Of a stretch of DNA of 33,432 bases, positions 1-7,850 are shown piece after piece. This DNA is from Candidatus Buchananbacteria bacterium (lineage in GTDB: Bacteria > Patescibacteriota > Patescibacteriia > 2-01-FULL-39-33). The position numbers and the translations under genes were made by a program. How positions within the stretch are numbered: the stretch's first letter is position 1; the number at the start of each line of letters is the position of its first letter. The stretch covers positions 1-33,432 of the forward strand of contig CAISTG010000035.1 of NCBI GenBank assembly GCA_903888345.1, in the 5' to 3' direction. The notes under the pieces are model-generated. The model was given only the letters and a program-made list of their open reading frames with translations, was not told where the DNA came from and did not search any database.

Positions 1-114
1 ACTATATTAGGATTAAGGAGATCTATTAAAGTCTGGAATATTTATTACAATAATTTGGAGCATTGTGCCTTAGGCGGGAAGACTCCAAATGAGATGTTAT
101 TAATTAATAACTAA
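1..114 (+). CDS. IS481-like transposase, C-terminal end only
   Basis: Frame 1 is open from the window edge to TAA at 112-114. It encodes the end of a DDE integrase core, recognised by the W-x-x-YYNN-LEHCALGGKTP-x-EML pattern typical of the last helix of IS481/IS3-type transposases. The 5' part lies outside the window. The stop is followed within 2 bp by a terminal repeat (116-130) that is the reverse complement of one at the far end of the window. The family call rests on this short tail and on the matching N-terminal piece at 33331, so the exact IS is not identified. Confidence 0.75.
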   Translation, partial: TILGLRRSIKVWNIYYNNLEHCALGGKTPNEMLLINN

Positions 115-115
115 T

Positions 116-130
116 CCGCCATATGTATGT
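116..130. repeat. Right terminal inverted repeat of the IS
   Basis: CCGCCATATGTATGT is the exact reverse complement of the 15 bases at 33303-33317, which precede the transposase start at the other end of the window. It lies 1 bp after the transposase stop codon, as expected for the right end of an IS481-like element. Outside these 15 bases the two ends match poorly. Confidence 0.75.
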
Positions 131-233
131 GCTTAAAACAGGTATATTCCAATTCGTCTGCTTCTCAAGTGGGGTTCGAACGTCCTTTACAAGGCAACCC
201 AGAATTATTAATAGGTGGTAGAATTATCTATAT

Positions 234-263
234 TAAATAAAACCCCACTCAAAGAATGGGGTT
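234..263 (-). terminator. Terminator of the 384-aa minus-strand gene
   Basis: AACCCCA (241-247) pairs with TGGGGTT (257-263). On the minus strand the hairpin is followed by a T-rich run (complement of 233-240). It sits 10 bp after the stop of the gene at 274-1428. Confidence 0.7.
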
Positions 264-273
264 AGTTTTAGGC

Positions 274-1428
274 TTAACGATGAAAGATTCGTCCATCAAA
301 ATGTGCTAGGTTAGAAACAGAGACTGGATCTTGATCGGCGCTTAAACACCAGCCAAGACTACACGCACTTAAGGTTAAAACTCTGAGATCGCCGTTAATA
401 TCGTAGACGTAGAAGACGTTGTTCTTCTTATTTGTTAACAATATACCAGGCGCTTCTCCGTCTCGTCCACAATTTGGCTGACGACGCATGAGATTAAAAA
501 CATGAGCTAGGGGAATCACCATTTTTTCCGTGCCACCGAAGTGTTGAATAATGCTGTCATTGTTTACCGCCATCATTATGTCGTCGTAATAGATCGCATT
601 ACTATCGATTGACTCTTCAGTTACTCCCAAGTAAAACTTCTTGAACAGACTCGACCGTTCGTAGATTTTGAGAAGTTTATTAAAGACATTATGTTCGGGC
701 AGCCTCTTAGTGCAGTGTTTGTTGGCTACAAACTTATTAATTTTAGGGGCGGTGGTATTTCCGGCTGGTCGAAAAGTTGACGATGGTATTGTCTCGACTT
801 TGGGTACTAATCCCAGAAATAAAGCGCGTTGACTTTCAAAATACCACCCCCTGCTAACACTACCACCATAGTAAACGTAATCGTCCTCAGGACAACGGGA
901 AAGGAAGACACCAGTTCCGCCGAAAAATGAACTACTTAAACTATAAACTTTAGAAATTTCTACTTCTTTATCAATTCGGCCAGTACTGGTTTTTACGCGT
1001 ATAGTCCTGGTTTCATTTTTGATATCGCCAAGGCCGATTAACGGATAGTCATTAAAGCTGGGATATCTAATTTGAAAGAAATTCAAGTCAAGCGCGTTCG
1101 CAGGAATTACTCCACGTTCTTTAAAAATCCGTAAAACATCCGCGTTAAATACTTCCTGTCCGAAAAAATTCGTAACCACGAACCCAAAATCTAGTTTAAG
1201 ATTTTTGAGCTCTTCGAGTATTTCATTAAATAGCACTCGATTCTTTTCGATTAGTAGCTCAGCAGTCTTTTTGTTGAAGATCACTTTTCTCAGTAATGGG
1301 TCAACGGTTGAGCTACCAATTCGTTTGCCTACTTGGTCAACAATTTTTTGTTCGAGCGTCTCAGATTGATTAAGTTTTTCAAATAGCTGTTTAATAATCG
1401 CTTGTGAACTGAGGCCGTCATTGTTCAT
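274..1428 (-). CDS. Hypothetical protein, 384 aa
   Basis: I do not recognise this protein. It looks soluble, without a signal peptide or membrane segment. The first ~90 residues are charged and probably helical; the rest is mixed, with aromatic and glycine-rich stretches (for example SSSFFGGTG near residue 170) and a few scattered Cys with no clear metal site. The ATG is supported by AAAGGA 7 bases upstream on the minus strand. A consensus promoter (1494-1522) precedes it and a hairpin terminator follows, so it is a single-gene unit. It diverges from the TrmB-like regulator at 1639, and its -35 box carries the same TTGACAGTAA sequence as the regulator's promoter, which suggests control by that regulator. 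Confidence 0.8.
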   Translation of the reverse strand: MNNDGLSSQAIIKQLFEKLNQSETLEQKIVDQVGKRIGSSTVDPLLRKVIFNKKTAELLIEKNRVLFNEILEELKNLKLDFGFVVTNFFGQEVFNADVLRIFKERGVIPANALDLNFFQIRYPSFNDYPLIGLGDIKNETRTIRVKTSTGRIDKEVEISKVYSLSSSFFGGTGVFLSRCPEDDYVYYGGSVSRGWYFESQRALFLGLVPKVETIPSSTFRPAGNTTAPKINKFVANKHCTKRLPEHNVFNKLLKIYERSSLFKKFYLGVTEESIDSNAIYYDDIMMAVNNDSIIQHFGGTEKMVIPLAHVFNLMRRQPNCGRDGEAPGILLTNKKNNVFYVYDINGDLRVLTLSACSLGWCLSADQDPVSVSNLAHFDGRIFHR

Positions 1429-1493
1429 CGTCTTTTCCTTTCAGGGGTTGGGGTGATTATTCATCAAATTGTAATGAACTAAAATCAACCCGT

Positions 1494-1522
1494 ATTATAT
1501 GCCTCAGTTTTATTACTGTCAA
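1494..1522 (-). promoter_or_regulatory. Promoter of the 384-aa gene
   Basis: On the minus strand TTGACA (1522-1517) is followed, after 17 bp, by TATAAT (1499-1494), a perfect sigma-70 type promoter. Transcription would start near 1487, leaving a leader of about 58 nt with a Shine-Dalgarno site. The -35 context TTGACAGTAA repeats that of the neighbouring regulator promoter. Confidence 0.75.
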
Positions 1523-1591
1523 TAGTATTAACATTACGAATAATTTTTGTGTTTAAATTTAGATATAATATACGTATTTTTTAAGTATTGT

Positions 1592-1631
1592 TGTCAATAT
1601 TGTTGACAGTAACTTTACGATGCGGTATGAT
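1592..1631 (+). promoter_or_regulatory. Promoter with overlapping mirror-image operator (TrmB-like gene 1)
   Basis: TGTCAA-tattg-TTGACA (1592-1608) is an inverted repeat whose right arm is also the -35 box. TATGAT (1626-1631) follows after a 17-bp spacer, and the ATG at 1639 lies 7 bp after the -10, so the transcript should be leaderless. A protein bound to the inverted repeat would cover the -35, so autorepression is the likely mode (inference). Confidence 0.7.
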
Positions 1632-1638
1632 GGCGTAT

Positions 1639-2403
1639 ATGGATATACAATCAATCTTAAAGTCTATTGGCCTAACTGAGAAGGAAGCAAAGATCTATTT
1701 GACTTGTCTTGAATGTGGCCAGGATACAGTATTTAATTTGGCAAAAAATAGCGGACTTAAACGTCCGACTGCATATTTTACTTTGGAAAAGCTTAAAGAA
1801 AGAGGGCTGGCTTCGACTCATCAAACTTCAAAGGCAATCTACTATTCAGTCATTAGCCCGGCGCAATTACTTGTTAAGTTAGAAAAAGAAAAAGAAAAGT
1901 TGTCAGCTGCCCTGCCGGAATTGGAAAAACTGTATCGACAACAGCCCCACAAACCGCTAATAAAAATATTTGAGGGCAGAGAAGGTGTCGAATTGATTTA
2001 TCGTGAGTCGGGTGAGTATTTGAAACGAAATGAAGAAATACTCTACTTTGGCTCAACCATTCATTTTTTAGATACCCCAGAGTACAAACATCTTTTAGAT
2101 CTATATGTCAAAGAAATGAAGTCTAAGAAACATAAAGCGAGAGAGATCTTGGTTAGGCAGGAATTAGAAGGGAGTGATTACGTTGAAAAAATTCAACGCA
2201 ACAAAAACGCCAATCATCAAATTCGCTATTTCCCCAAGAGGATTAAATTTTCCGAGACCGATAATATTGTTTACGGTAATAAGGTGGCCATATTTTCTTT
2301 AAAGAAAGAAGTATTAGTTATATTAATTGAAGCCGAAAATATCGCGGATGCTTATCGTAATATCTTTGAAATGATGTGGAGCCAATCAGACCGAGCTTAT
2401 TAG
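1639..2403 (+). CDS. TrmB-like HTH transcriptional regulator (1)
   Basis: This 254-residue protein has an N-terminal winged helix of the TrmB type (about residues 1-75, with the GLTEKEAKIYL start typical of the family), then a Lys/Glu-rich linker helix, then an effector-type domain. TrmB-family proteins bind operator DNA and sense small ligands, often sugars, through the C-terminal domain; the ligand here is unknown. I chose ATG 1639 because the protein then begins at the usual family position and because the promoter -10 lies just 7 bp upstream. An ATG at 1588 would precede the transcription start. It is the first of four such regulators in the window. The P-loop kinase starts 61 bp downstream and may be co-transcribed. 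Confidence 0.85.
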   Translation: MDIQSILKSIGLTEKEAKIYLTCLECGQDTVFNLAKNSGLKRPTAYFTLEKLKERGLASTHQTSKAIYYSVISPAQLLVKLEKEKEKLSAALPELEKLYRQQPHKPLIKIFEGREGVELIYRESGEYLKRNEEILYFGSTIHFLDTPEYKHLLDLYVKEMKSKKHKAREILVRQELEGSDYVEKIQRNKNANHQIRYFPKRIKFSETDNIVYGNKVAIFSLKKEVLVILIEAENIADAYRNIFEMMWSQSDRAY

Positions 2404-2464
2404 TATGATTTCTTATGGGTTCAGATTCTTTTGTACTATATTGTAATCATGAAATAATGTATAT

Positions 2465-3097
2465 ATGATTTATTTAATTGGTGGTGCGCCGAGGTGCGGC
2501 AAAACGACCCTAGCTCAAAAACTATCCAAGGATTTAAAAATTTCCTGGCTGGCAGCAGATTCATTGGAGGGTGTGGTGGCAGCATATTTATCAAAATCCG
2601 ACTTAAAAAAGCTTTTCCCCAAAAGCGTCATGCGAAAAAAGACGAAGCGGAGTAATGACTTAATGTACGATACATTTTCAACCAAAGAAATTACTGCTGT
2701 CTATATTAAACAGGCACAAGCAATTTGGAAAGCCACCCGAGCACTCGTTCAAGCCTCAATTTATGAAGGACACGATTTGATAATCGAGGGTTATCAGTTG
2801 CAGCCAAAACTGGTAGCTCAATTGCAAAAGGATTTCAAAGAAGTTAAGGCCGTGATGTTGGTAAAGACAGATTTAGAATCAATCATTACCGGGGCTTTAA
2901 ATAGCACCAATAAACATGATTGGTTTATTGGTAACACTAAAAAAACGGGAACTTATAGGAAGATTGGTTTGCTGATCGAGAAATATTCGGCGTATATCAT
3001 TAAGGAGAGTCACAACCATCACCTAAGAGTAATTGATACTAGTTCTAATTTTAAAGCAGCGGTGAATTTAGCTGCCAAATATCTAAAATCGAAATAA
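2465..3097 (+). CDS. P-loop nucleoside/metabolite kinase-like protein, 210 aa
   Basis: A Walker A motif, GGAPRCGKTT, lies at residues 6-15, followed by a helix and a basic stretch (RKKTKR near residue 60). A Walker-B-like DLIIEGY occurs near residue 108. The size and layout fit small-molecule kinases of the AAA_33/2-phosphoglycerate-kinase-like group, but no substrate motif is clear. There is no Shine-Dalgarno site before the ATG and no strong promoter in the 61-bp gap after the regulator, so it is either read through from that gene or started leaderless from a weak promoter. A secreted-protein gene with its own promoter follows. Confidence 0.75.
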   Translation: MIYLIGGAPRCGKTTLAQKLSKDLKISWLAADSLEGVVAAYLSKSDLKKLFPKSVMRKKTKRSNDLMYDTFSTKEITAVYIKQAQAIWKATRALVQASIYEGHDLIIEGYQLQPKLVAQLQKDFKEVKAVMLVKTDLESIITGALNSTNKHDWFIGNTKKTGTYRKIGLLIEKYSAYIIKESHNHHLRVIDTSSNFKAAVNLAAKYLKSK

Positions 3098-3127
3098 GAA
3101 AACGTTATTGCAAATTACTTCTTAATG

Positions 3128-3157
3128 ATTGACTAATCGTCAATAACATTATATACT
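3128..3157 (+). promoter_or_regulatory. Promoter with inverted repeat, discoidin-like gene
   Basis: TTGACT (3129-3134), 17 bp, TATACT (3152-3157). The -35 is embedded in ATTGAC-taatc-GTCAAT (3128-3144), an inverted repeat with the same 5-bp spacing as the operator at 1592 but opposite arm order, so it may be a regulator site. Confidence 0.65.
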
Positions 3158-3225
3158 GAAGCAAGTTTAAATGACGTTCTTTAATTTGTTAATAAATATT
3201 TTCAACCGCCAAAAGGAGTCGTTTG

Positions 3226-3927
3226 ATGAACAAACTGATAGTCGGGACCATAGTTTTATCTTTGTTTTGCTTGATTTCGACAATTGCGATTGCGGCCGAG
3301 ACAGCGGCGACTACTTCAGCTTCGAGTAATTTAGAAGCGATTAAGATCGAACTGCCGAAAGAGTTTTTCGGTGGCACGCCAATCGATTACTGGTCAGCGA
3401 ATTTGGAGCCTGATGAAAACTGGAAGGAACGCGCTCCATTTCTGGCGCCTCCAGGCACGGTAGTTATCTCCGCTGGTAAGCCAGTCAGTTCGAGTGCCAA
3501 GTTTCCGACTTTAGGCGAAGTGAAGATGTTGGTTGACGGCGATAAGAATTACGCCAAAAACAGCTTACTGGAACTGCCAGAAGGCGTGCAATGGGTACAA
3601 ATCGACTTGCAAGCCAAAGCGAAAATTTATGCGCTCTTAGTCTGGCATTTTCATGAAGGCAAGCGAGTTTACTTCGATGTAATTGCTCAAGTCTCCAATG
3701 ACCCGGAGTTTAAGACGGAGACGACCATCGTCTATAATAATGACGCCGATAATAGCACTGGTTTAGGCGTTGGCAAAGACAAGGAATATGTGGAGAGCTA
3801 CAAAGGTCGTCTAATGGATGCCAAGGGTGTTAGTGGTCGTTATGTTCGCCTCTATACCAGCGGCAATACTGGTGATGATAAGAATCATTACGTTGAAGTC
3901 GAGGTTTTTGGTCAGTTAGCAAAATAA
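3226..3927 (+). CDS. Secreted F5/8-type C (discoidin/CBM32-like) domain protein
   Basis: This 233-residue exported protein has a signal peptide (residues 1 to about 24: Lys, a hydrophobic core, then an AIA-A type cleavage region) and then one galactose-binding-like beta sandwich. Typical discoidin strands are visible: LVDGDKNY, WVQIDLQAKAKIYALLVWHFH, and RYVRLYTSGN near the end followed by YVEVEVFG. Such domains bind glycans or cell-surface polymers. No catalytic domain is attached, so an adhesin or carbohydrate-binding role outside the membrane is likely. The start at 3226 is set by AAAAGGAG (3211-3218) with 7-bp spacing; an in-frame TTG at 3223 is too close. The gene has its own promoter and terminator. 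Confidence 0.8.
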   Translation: MNKLIVGTIVLSLFCLISTIAIAAETAATTSASSNLEAIKIELPKEFFGGTPIDYWSANLEPDENWKERAPFLAPPGTVVISAGKPVSSSAKFPTLGEVKMLVDGDKNYAKNSLLELPEGVQWVQIDLQAKAKIYALLVWHFHEGKRVYFDVIAQVSNDPEFKTETTIVYNNDADNSTGLGVGKDKEYVESYKGRLMDAKGVSGRYVRLYTSGNTGDDKNHYVEVEVFGQLAK

Positions 3928-3955
3928 ATACTGCACCTTGGCTTTGATCGGATGT

Positions 3956-3996
3956 TCCGGGTCAGACGTGAGTCGTTCGGCCCGGATTTTATTTTT
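3956..3996 (+). terminator. Terminator after the discoidin-like gene
   Basis: TCCGGG (3956-3961) pairs with CCCGGA (3981-3986), with a partial inner stem, followed by TTTTATTTTT. It ends the unit before the ABC exporter genes. Confidence 0.65.
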
Positions 3997-4031
3997 ATGT
4001 GGTATAATTAATAGCGAAAGAATATTTAATA

Positions 4032-4060
4032 TTTACGCGTGTTTTCAGTGTAATTAGTAT
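4032..4060 (+). promoter_or_regulatory. Possible promoter of the ABC exporter operon
   Basis: TTTACG (4032-4037), 17 bp, TAGTAT (4055-4060), 9 bp before the ATG, would give a leaderless transcript. An extended -10, TGG-TATAAT at 4000-4008, is an alternative that gives a 55-nt leader without a Shine-Dalgarno site. The sequence alone does not decide between them. Confidence 0.4.
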
Positions 4061-4069
4061 CTGTATATT

Positions 4070-5821
4070 ATGAAAAAACAAATTAAACAATCGAGTCTGC
4101 AGTCGGCACCCAGCCTATTTGGTCGACTGAAATATTATCAAGGCAGTATCATTTTGTTAATTGTTTTAACGGTAATTGCCAGTGCCTTAGGTTTAGCGAT
4201 TCCAAAAATTATTGCGGTCGCAATTGATACCTACATGAATGGCAATTTTTCGATCAACTTTTTGGTATTCGAATTTTTAGTGGTGGCTGGTTTAACTTTT
4301 ATTTTTACTTATTTACAAAGCGTTGTCCAGGTTTACACTTCCGAGCGAGTTGCTCGGGACTTGCGCAATGAAATCGCTGCTAAAATTTCTGTTCAACCGT
4401 ATTCTTATATCGAAACAGCGACACCGGCTAAGCTGTTGACCAATTTAACCTCGGACGTCGATTCGGTGAAGACTTTTGTCTCGATGGCGATTGCTTCGAT
4501 TGTTTCTTCCGTCTTTATGATTGTCGGGGTAGCCGTATTATTGTTGGTGATTGATTGGAAGTTGGGACTGGCGGTCTTAGCGGTCGTGCCATTTATTGCC
4601 GTTACTTTCTTTTTCATTTTCAGTCGCGTTCGTAAATTGTTTATTAAATCTCAAGAGGCGATTGATTGGCTTAATCGAGTAATTAGTGAAAGCATTTTGG
4701 GGGCCGCCTTGATCCGCTTGCTTAATTCTCATGAACCGGAAAGAAAAAAATTCTTGCTGGCCAATATCGAAGCTAAAGAGGTGAGTTTAAAAATCTTGGG
4801 TTTGTTTGCCAGCTTAGTGCCGGCCATTACTTTTTTTACAAATATCGCCACATTAATTATTGTACTGTTGGGCGGCTATTATGTGATTAATGGAGAAATG
4901 ACACTGGGAAATTTTACTGCTTTTAATAGTTATTTGGCGATTCTAATTTTCCCTATTCTGATACTGGGTTTCATCAGTAATATTATCGCTCAGGCCCAAG
5001 CTTCTTACGGTCGCATCTTATTGGTATTAAATGCGCCCAATGAAAAGAAGGCCGGTGGTCTCAAAGCAGACTTGCGTGGCGATTTAGCTGTTAAGCGGGT
5101 GACTGTTAACTTTGCTCAGAAGTCGGCCTTAAAAGATGTTTCTTTTACAATTAAAGCCGGCAGCAAAACAGCGATTATCGGTCCGACAGCCGCCGGCAAA
5201 ACGCAATTATTGTATTTACTCACGGGCTTGCTGGAACCGACTATTGGCGAAATAGATTTTGATGGTAAGAATATTGCTAAGTACGACAAAGATAGTTTGT
5301 ATAGCCAAGTTGGTTTTGTGTTTCAGGATAGTATCATGTTTAATCTGACCTTGCGTGAGAATATCGCTTTTAGTAATACGGTTGATGATGAGTCACTTAA
5401 AAAAGCAATTGCCACCGCCGAGTTGACTGATTATATTAAAACCTTGCCACAAAAATTAGATACAATTGTTTCGGAACGCGGCACAAGCCTATCGGGTGGG
5501 CAGAAGCAACGCATTATGTTGGCCCGAGCTTTAGCGATTAATCCAAAAGTTCTCTTGTTGGATGATTTTACGGCGCGTGTCGATACTCAAACGGAAAGAA
5601 AGATTCTGAATAATCTGGCAAAAAATTATCCGCAACTAACCTTAATTTCAGTCACGCAAAAGATTTCTTCAATCGAACATTATGATCAAATTATTTTATT
5701 GATGGAGGGAGAGTTGCTGGCCAAAGGAACGCATCAAGAATTGCTACACTCCTCGCCCGAATACGTGCAAATATATCGATCACAGCAGAGCATTAATCAA
5801 TACGAATCAAATGAAGCCTAG
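4070..5821 (+). CDS. ABC exporter half-transporter, subunit A (degenerate ATP site)
   Basis: This is a 583-residue type IV ABC exporter half: six predicted membrane helices (about residues 25-310), then a nucleotide-binding domain with Walker A GPTAAGKT (about 370), signature LSGGQ (about 473) and Walker B LLLDD (about 494). The residue after Walker B, normally the catalytic Glu, is Asp, and the H-loop His is Gln (SVTQKISS, about 526). Its signature is canonical. This is the pattern of the partner with the inactive site in heterodimeric exporters such as TM287/288, LmrCD and BmrCD. The stop is 2 bp from the start of subunit B, so the two are co-translated and surely form the dimer. Substrates are probably lipids, peptides or drugs; the sequence does not say which. 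Confidence 0.9.
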   Translation: MKKQIKQSSLQSAPSLFGRLKYYQGSIILLIVLTVIASALGLAIPKIIAVAIDTYMNGNFSINFLVFEFLVVAGLTFIFTYLQSVVQVYTSERVARDLRNEIAAKISVQPYSYIETATPAKLLTNLTSDVDSVKTFVSMAIASIVSSVFMIVGVAVLLLVIDWKLGLAVLAVVPFIAVTFFFIFSRVRKLFIKSQEAIDWLNRVISESILGAALIRLLNSHEPERKKFLLANIEAKEVSLKILGLFASLVPAITFFTNIATLIIVLLGGYYVINGEMTLGNFTAFNSYLAILIFPILILGFISNIIAQAQASYGRILLVLNAPNEKKAGGLKADLRGDLAVKRVTVNFAQKSALKDVSFTIKAGSKTAIIGPTAAGKTQLLYLLTGLLEPTIGEIDFDGKNIAKYDKDSLYSQVGFVFQDSIMFNLTLRENIAFSNTVDDESLKKAIATAELTDYIKTLPQKLDTIVSERGTSLSGGQKQRIMLARALAINPKVLLLDDFTARVDTQTERKILNNLAKNYPQLTLISVTQKISSIEHYDQIILLMEGELLAKGTHQELLHSSPEYVQIYRSQQSINQYESNEA

Positions 5822-5823
5822 AT

Positions 5824-7596
5824 ATGAATTATTCCCTGTCAAAAACTGACATCAAAAAAGAAAAAGAGAAAAGCGTTTTGCTAACTGCCTGGCGTCGCTT
5901 AGTGCCACTAATGGCCGAAGAAAAATGGGCGGTGGCCTTAGCCATGATTGCCACCTTAGTTAGTGCGGCGGTAACTTTAATTGTCCCGATTATTATTGCG
6001 CGCATTATTGATGTTTATATTGCTGGACATAATTTTTCCGGTGTTTTAAGTTATTCCGGCCTGTTGACGCTGATATTTATTGTTGGTGTGATCTCAAGTT
6101 ATTTGCAAATTCGTCTAATGGGTGGCGTTGGCCGCCGTTTGCTGTTTAATTTACGCGATAAAATTTTTAATAAATTGCAGGCATTACCGGTTGCTTTCTT
6201 CAATCAGAATAAGGCCGGCGATTTGATTTCGCGCATCAACAATGATACCGACAAATTGAACCAATTTTTTGCTCAGGCCTTAATGCAGTTCATTAGCAAT
6301 CTTATTTTAATTGTGGGCACTGGAGTTTTTTTGGTAGTGATTAGTCTGAAATTAGGTATCGTGGCCCTGATTCCCGCTGTATTCGCCTTAGTTTTAACCC
6401 AATTGCTCTCGCCTTGGGTTAAACGAACTAGCTTGGCTAGTTTGCAAACTTTGGGTGGTATGAGTAGTGAAATCCAAGAAAGCATTAATAATTTTAAGGT
6501 CATTGTGGCTTTTAATCGCTTAGATTATTTCCGCACGAAATTTAAAGAAGCGAATGAGAAGAATTATGTGGCGTCAGTTGCGGCTGGGGTGGCCAGCAAT
6601 ATCTTTAATCCGATTTATCTACTTGCTTCTTCGCTGGCGCAGATGGCGGTTTTGGCTTATGGTATTTATCTGATTGCTCTCGGGAATTTTACGATCGGTT
6701 TATTGATCGGTTTTCTGCTTTATGTAAATAACTTTTATACACCGCTGCGTCAATTGGCCTCGGTCTGGCCCTCATTACAATTAGCGTTGGCAGGCTTAGA
6801 TCGAATTGCGGAAGTATTATCTTTCGAGTCGGATTTAAAGATCGCGCCCAAGAAATGTTCCCGAACGATGTTGCCGAATTTGGTGATGGAATTTCAAAAT
6901 GTATCGTTCCACTATGTTGCTGGTCAAGATGTTTTAAAAAATATTAATTTTACTTTAGAGCGTGGCAAAACCTACGCCTTAGTAGGACCGACTGGCGGTG
7001 GTAAGACGACTACTGCTTCGCTAATGGCGCGCTTGTATGATCCGTCACAGGGCTCAATCTTCTTAGAGGGCAAAGATATTCGTTGCCTAGAACCGGCGGA
7101 GCGTGTTAAAAAAATTGGTTTTATTTTGCAGGAACCTTTTCTGTTTAATGGTACGGTTAGAGATAATATCTTGTATGGTAATGAAGAATTTCAGGCGTAT
7201 TCTAATGCCGAATTGATGACCGTTTTGAAAAAATCTCATTTAGCTAAATTGTTAACGCGCTTTTCGGCAGGCTTAGATACAATTGTTACTTCCAGCGGTG
7301 ATTCCGTCAGCTTGGGTCAAAAACAATTAATTGCTTTCATCCGCGCCACACTGCGACAACCAGATATTCTGATTTTAGATGAAGCGACCGCCAATATCGA
7401 CACCATTACTGAACAATTGCTGGAAGATATTATCAAACAGTTACCAGCCACGACTACCAAAGTGATTATCGCGCATCGTTTAAATACGATTGAAAATGCC
7501 GATGAAATATTTTTCGTCAATGCGGGGTCGGTAGTTAATGCCGGATCAATGCAACACGCCGTTGATCTACTGCTTAATGGTGATCGCCAAAGTTAA
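5824..7596 (+). CDS. ABC exporter half-transporter, subunit B (catalytic Glu present)
   Basis: This 590-residue half-transporter has six membrane helices in the first ~325 residues and then a nucleotide-binding domain: Walker A GPTGGGKT (about 388), signature SVSLGQ instead of LSGGQ (about 493), Walker B ILILDEAT with the catalytic Glu (about 514), and the H-loop IAHRLNT (about 548). The altered signature faces the Asp-containing Walker B of subunit A. One of the two ATP sites (A Walker motifs plus B signature) is therefore degenerate and the other is complete, matching the known heterodimeric MdlB/LmrD class. It lies 2 bp after subunit A. No terminator directly follows; a nested-hairpin repeat and then a bidirectional terminator lie before the next gene. 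Confidence 0.9.
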   Translation: MNYSLSKTDIKKEKEKSVLLTAWRRLVPLMAEEKWAVALAMIATLVSAAVTLIVPIIIARIIDVYIAGHNFSGVLSYSGLLTLIFIVGVISSYLQIRLMGGVGRRLLFNLRDKIFNKLQALPVAFFNQNKAGDLISRINNDTDKLNQFFAQALMQFISNLILIVGTGVFLVVISLKLGIVALIPAVFALVLTQLLSPWVKRTSLASLQTLGGMSSEIQESINNFKVIVAFNRLDYFRTKFKEANEKNYVASVAAGVASNIFNPIYLLASSLAQMAVLAYGIYLIALGNFTIGLLIGFLLYVNNFYTPLRQLASVWPSLQLALAGLDRIAEVLSFESDLKIAPKKCSRTMLPNLVMEFQNVSFHYVAGQDVLKNINFTLERGKTYALVGPTGGGKTTTASLMARLYDPSQGSIFLEGKDIRCLEPAERVKKIGFILQEPFLFNGTVRDNILYGNEEFQAYSNAELMTVLKKSHLAKLLTRFSAGLDTIVTSSGDSVSLGQKQLIAFIRATLRQPDILILDEATANIDTITEQLLEDIIKQLPATTTKVIIAHRLNTIENADEIFFVNAGSVVNAGSMQHAVDLLLNGDRQS

Positions 7597-7650
7597 GATA
7601 TATTTCTGTCTGACTTGCCTGCATCTTCGCCAAACATTATTCTAAATCCC

Positions 7651-7755
7651 AAGTCATTCCGACCCTCCCCACCTCAAGTCATTCCGGCCTTGAGCCGGAA
7701 TCTGGGCCCACATGTAAAAGTTACGCGGAGATTCCGGGTCAAGCCCGGAATGACT
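7651..7755. repeat. Nested-hairpin repeat element (REP/MITE-like)
   Basis: Two palindromes, ATTCCGG-ccttga-CCGGAAT type (7681-7701) and ATTCCGGG-tcaag-CCCGGAAT type (7731-7751), are themselves arms of a larger inverted repeat whose ends are AGTCATTCCGG (7677-7687) and CCGGAATGACT (7745-7755). A third partial copy, AAGTCATTCCG, lies at 7651-7661. The element fills the 254-bp gap between two convergent genes. Similar GTCATTCCGG hairpins occur as dispersed repeats in many genomes, but no second copy is in this window. Confidence 0.6.
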
Positions 7756-7815
7756 ACTGAGGATGGGTAATGACATCTGAGTTGGCTGGATTATATTTAT
7801 GAATAAATTTATATC

Positions 7816-7847
7816 AAAAAACATCAGCAGATGCTGATGTTTTTTTA
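7816..7847. terminator. Bidirectional terminator between ABC and recQ units
   Basis: ACATCAGC (7821-7828) pairs with GCTGATGT (7833-7840), with A-rich and T-rich flanks on both sides, so it can stop transcription from either direction. It lies 4 bp beyond the recQ stop on the minus strand. Confidence 0.8.
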
Positions 7848-7850
7848 AAT

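Noticed and set aside
165-200. GGTTCGAA T-loop-like sequence suggesting a tRNA or tRNA remnant
   Set aside because: The flanking bases do not pair as a T stem, and no anticodon or acceptor stem can be drawn.
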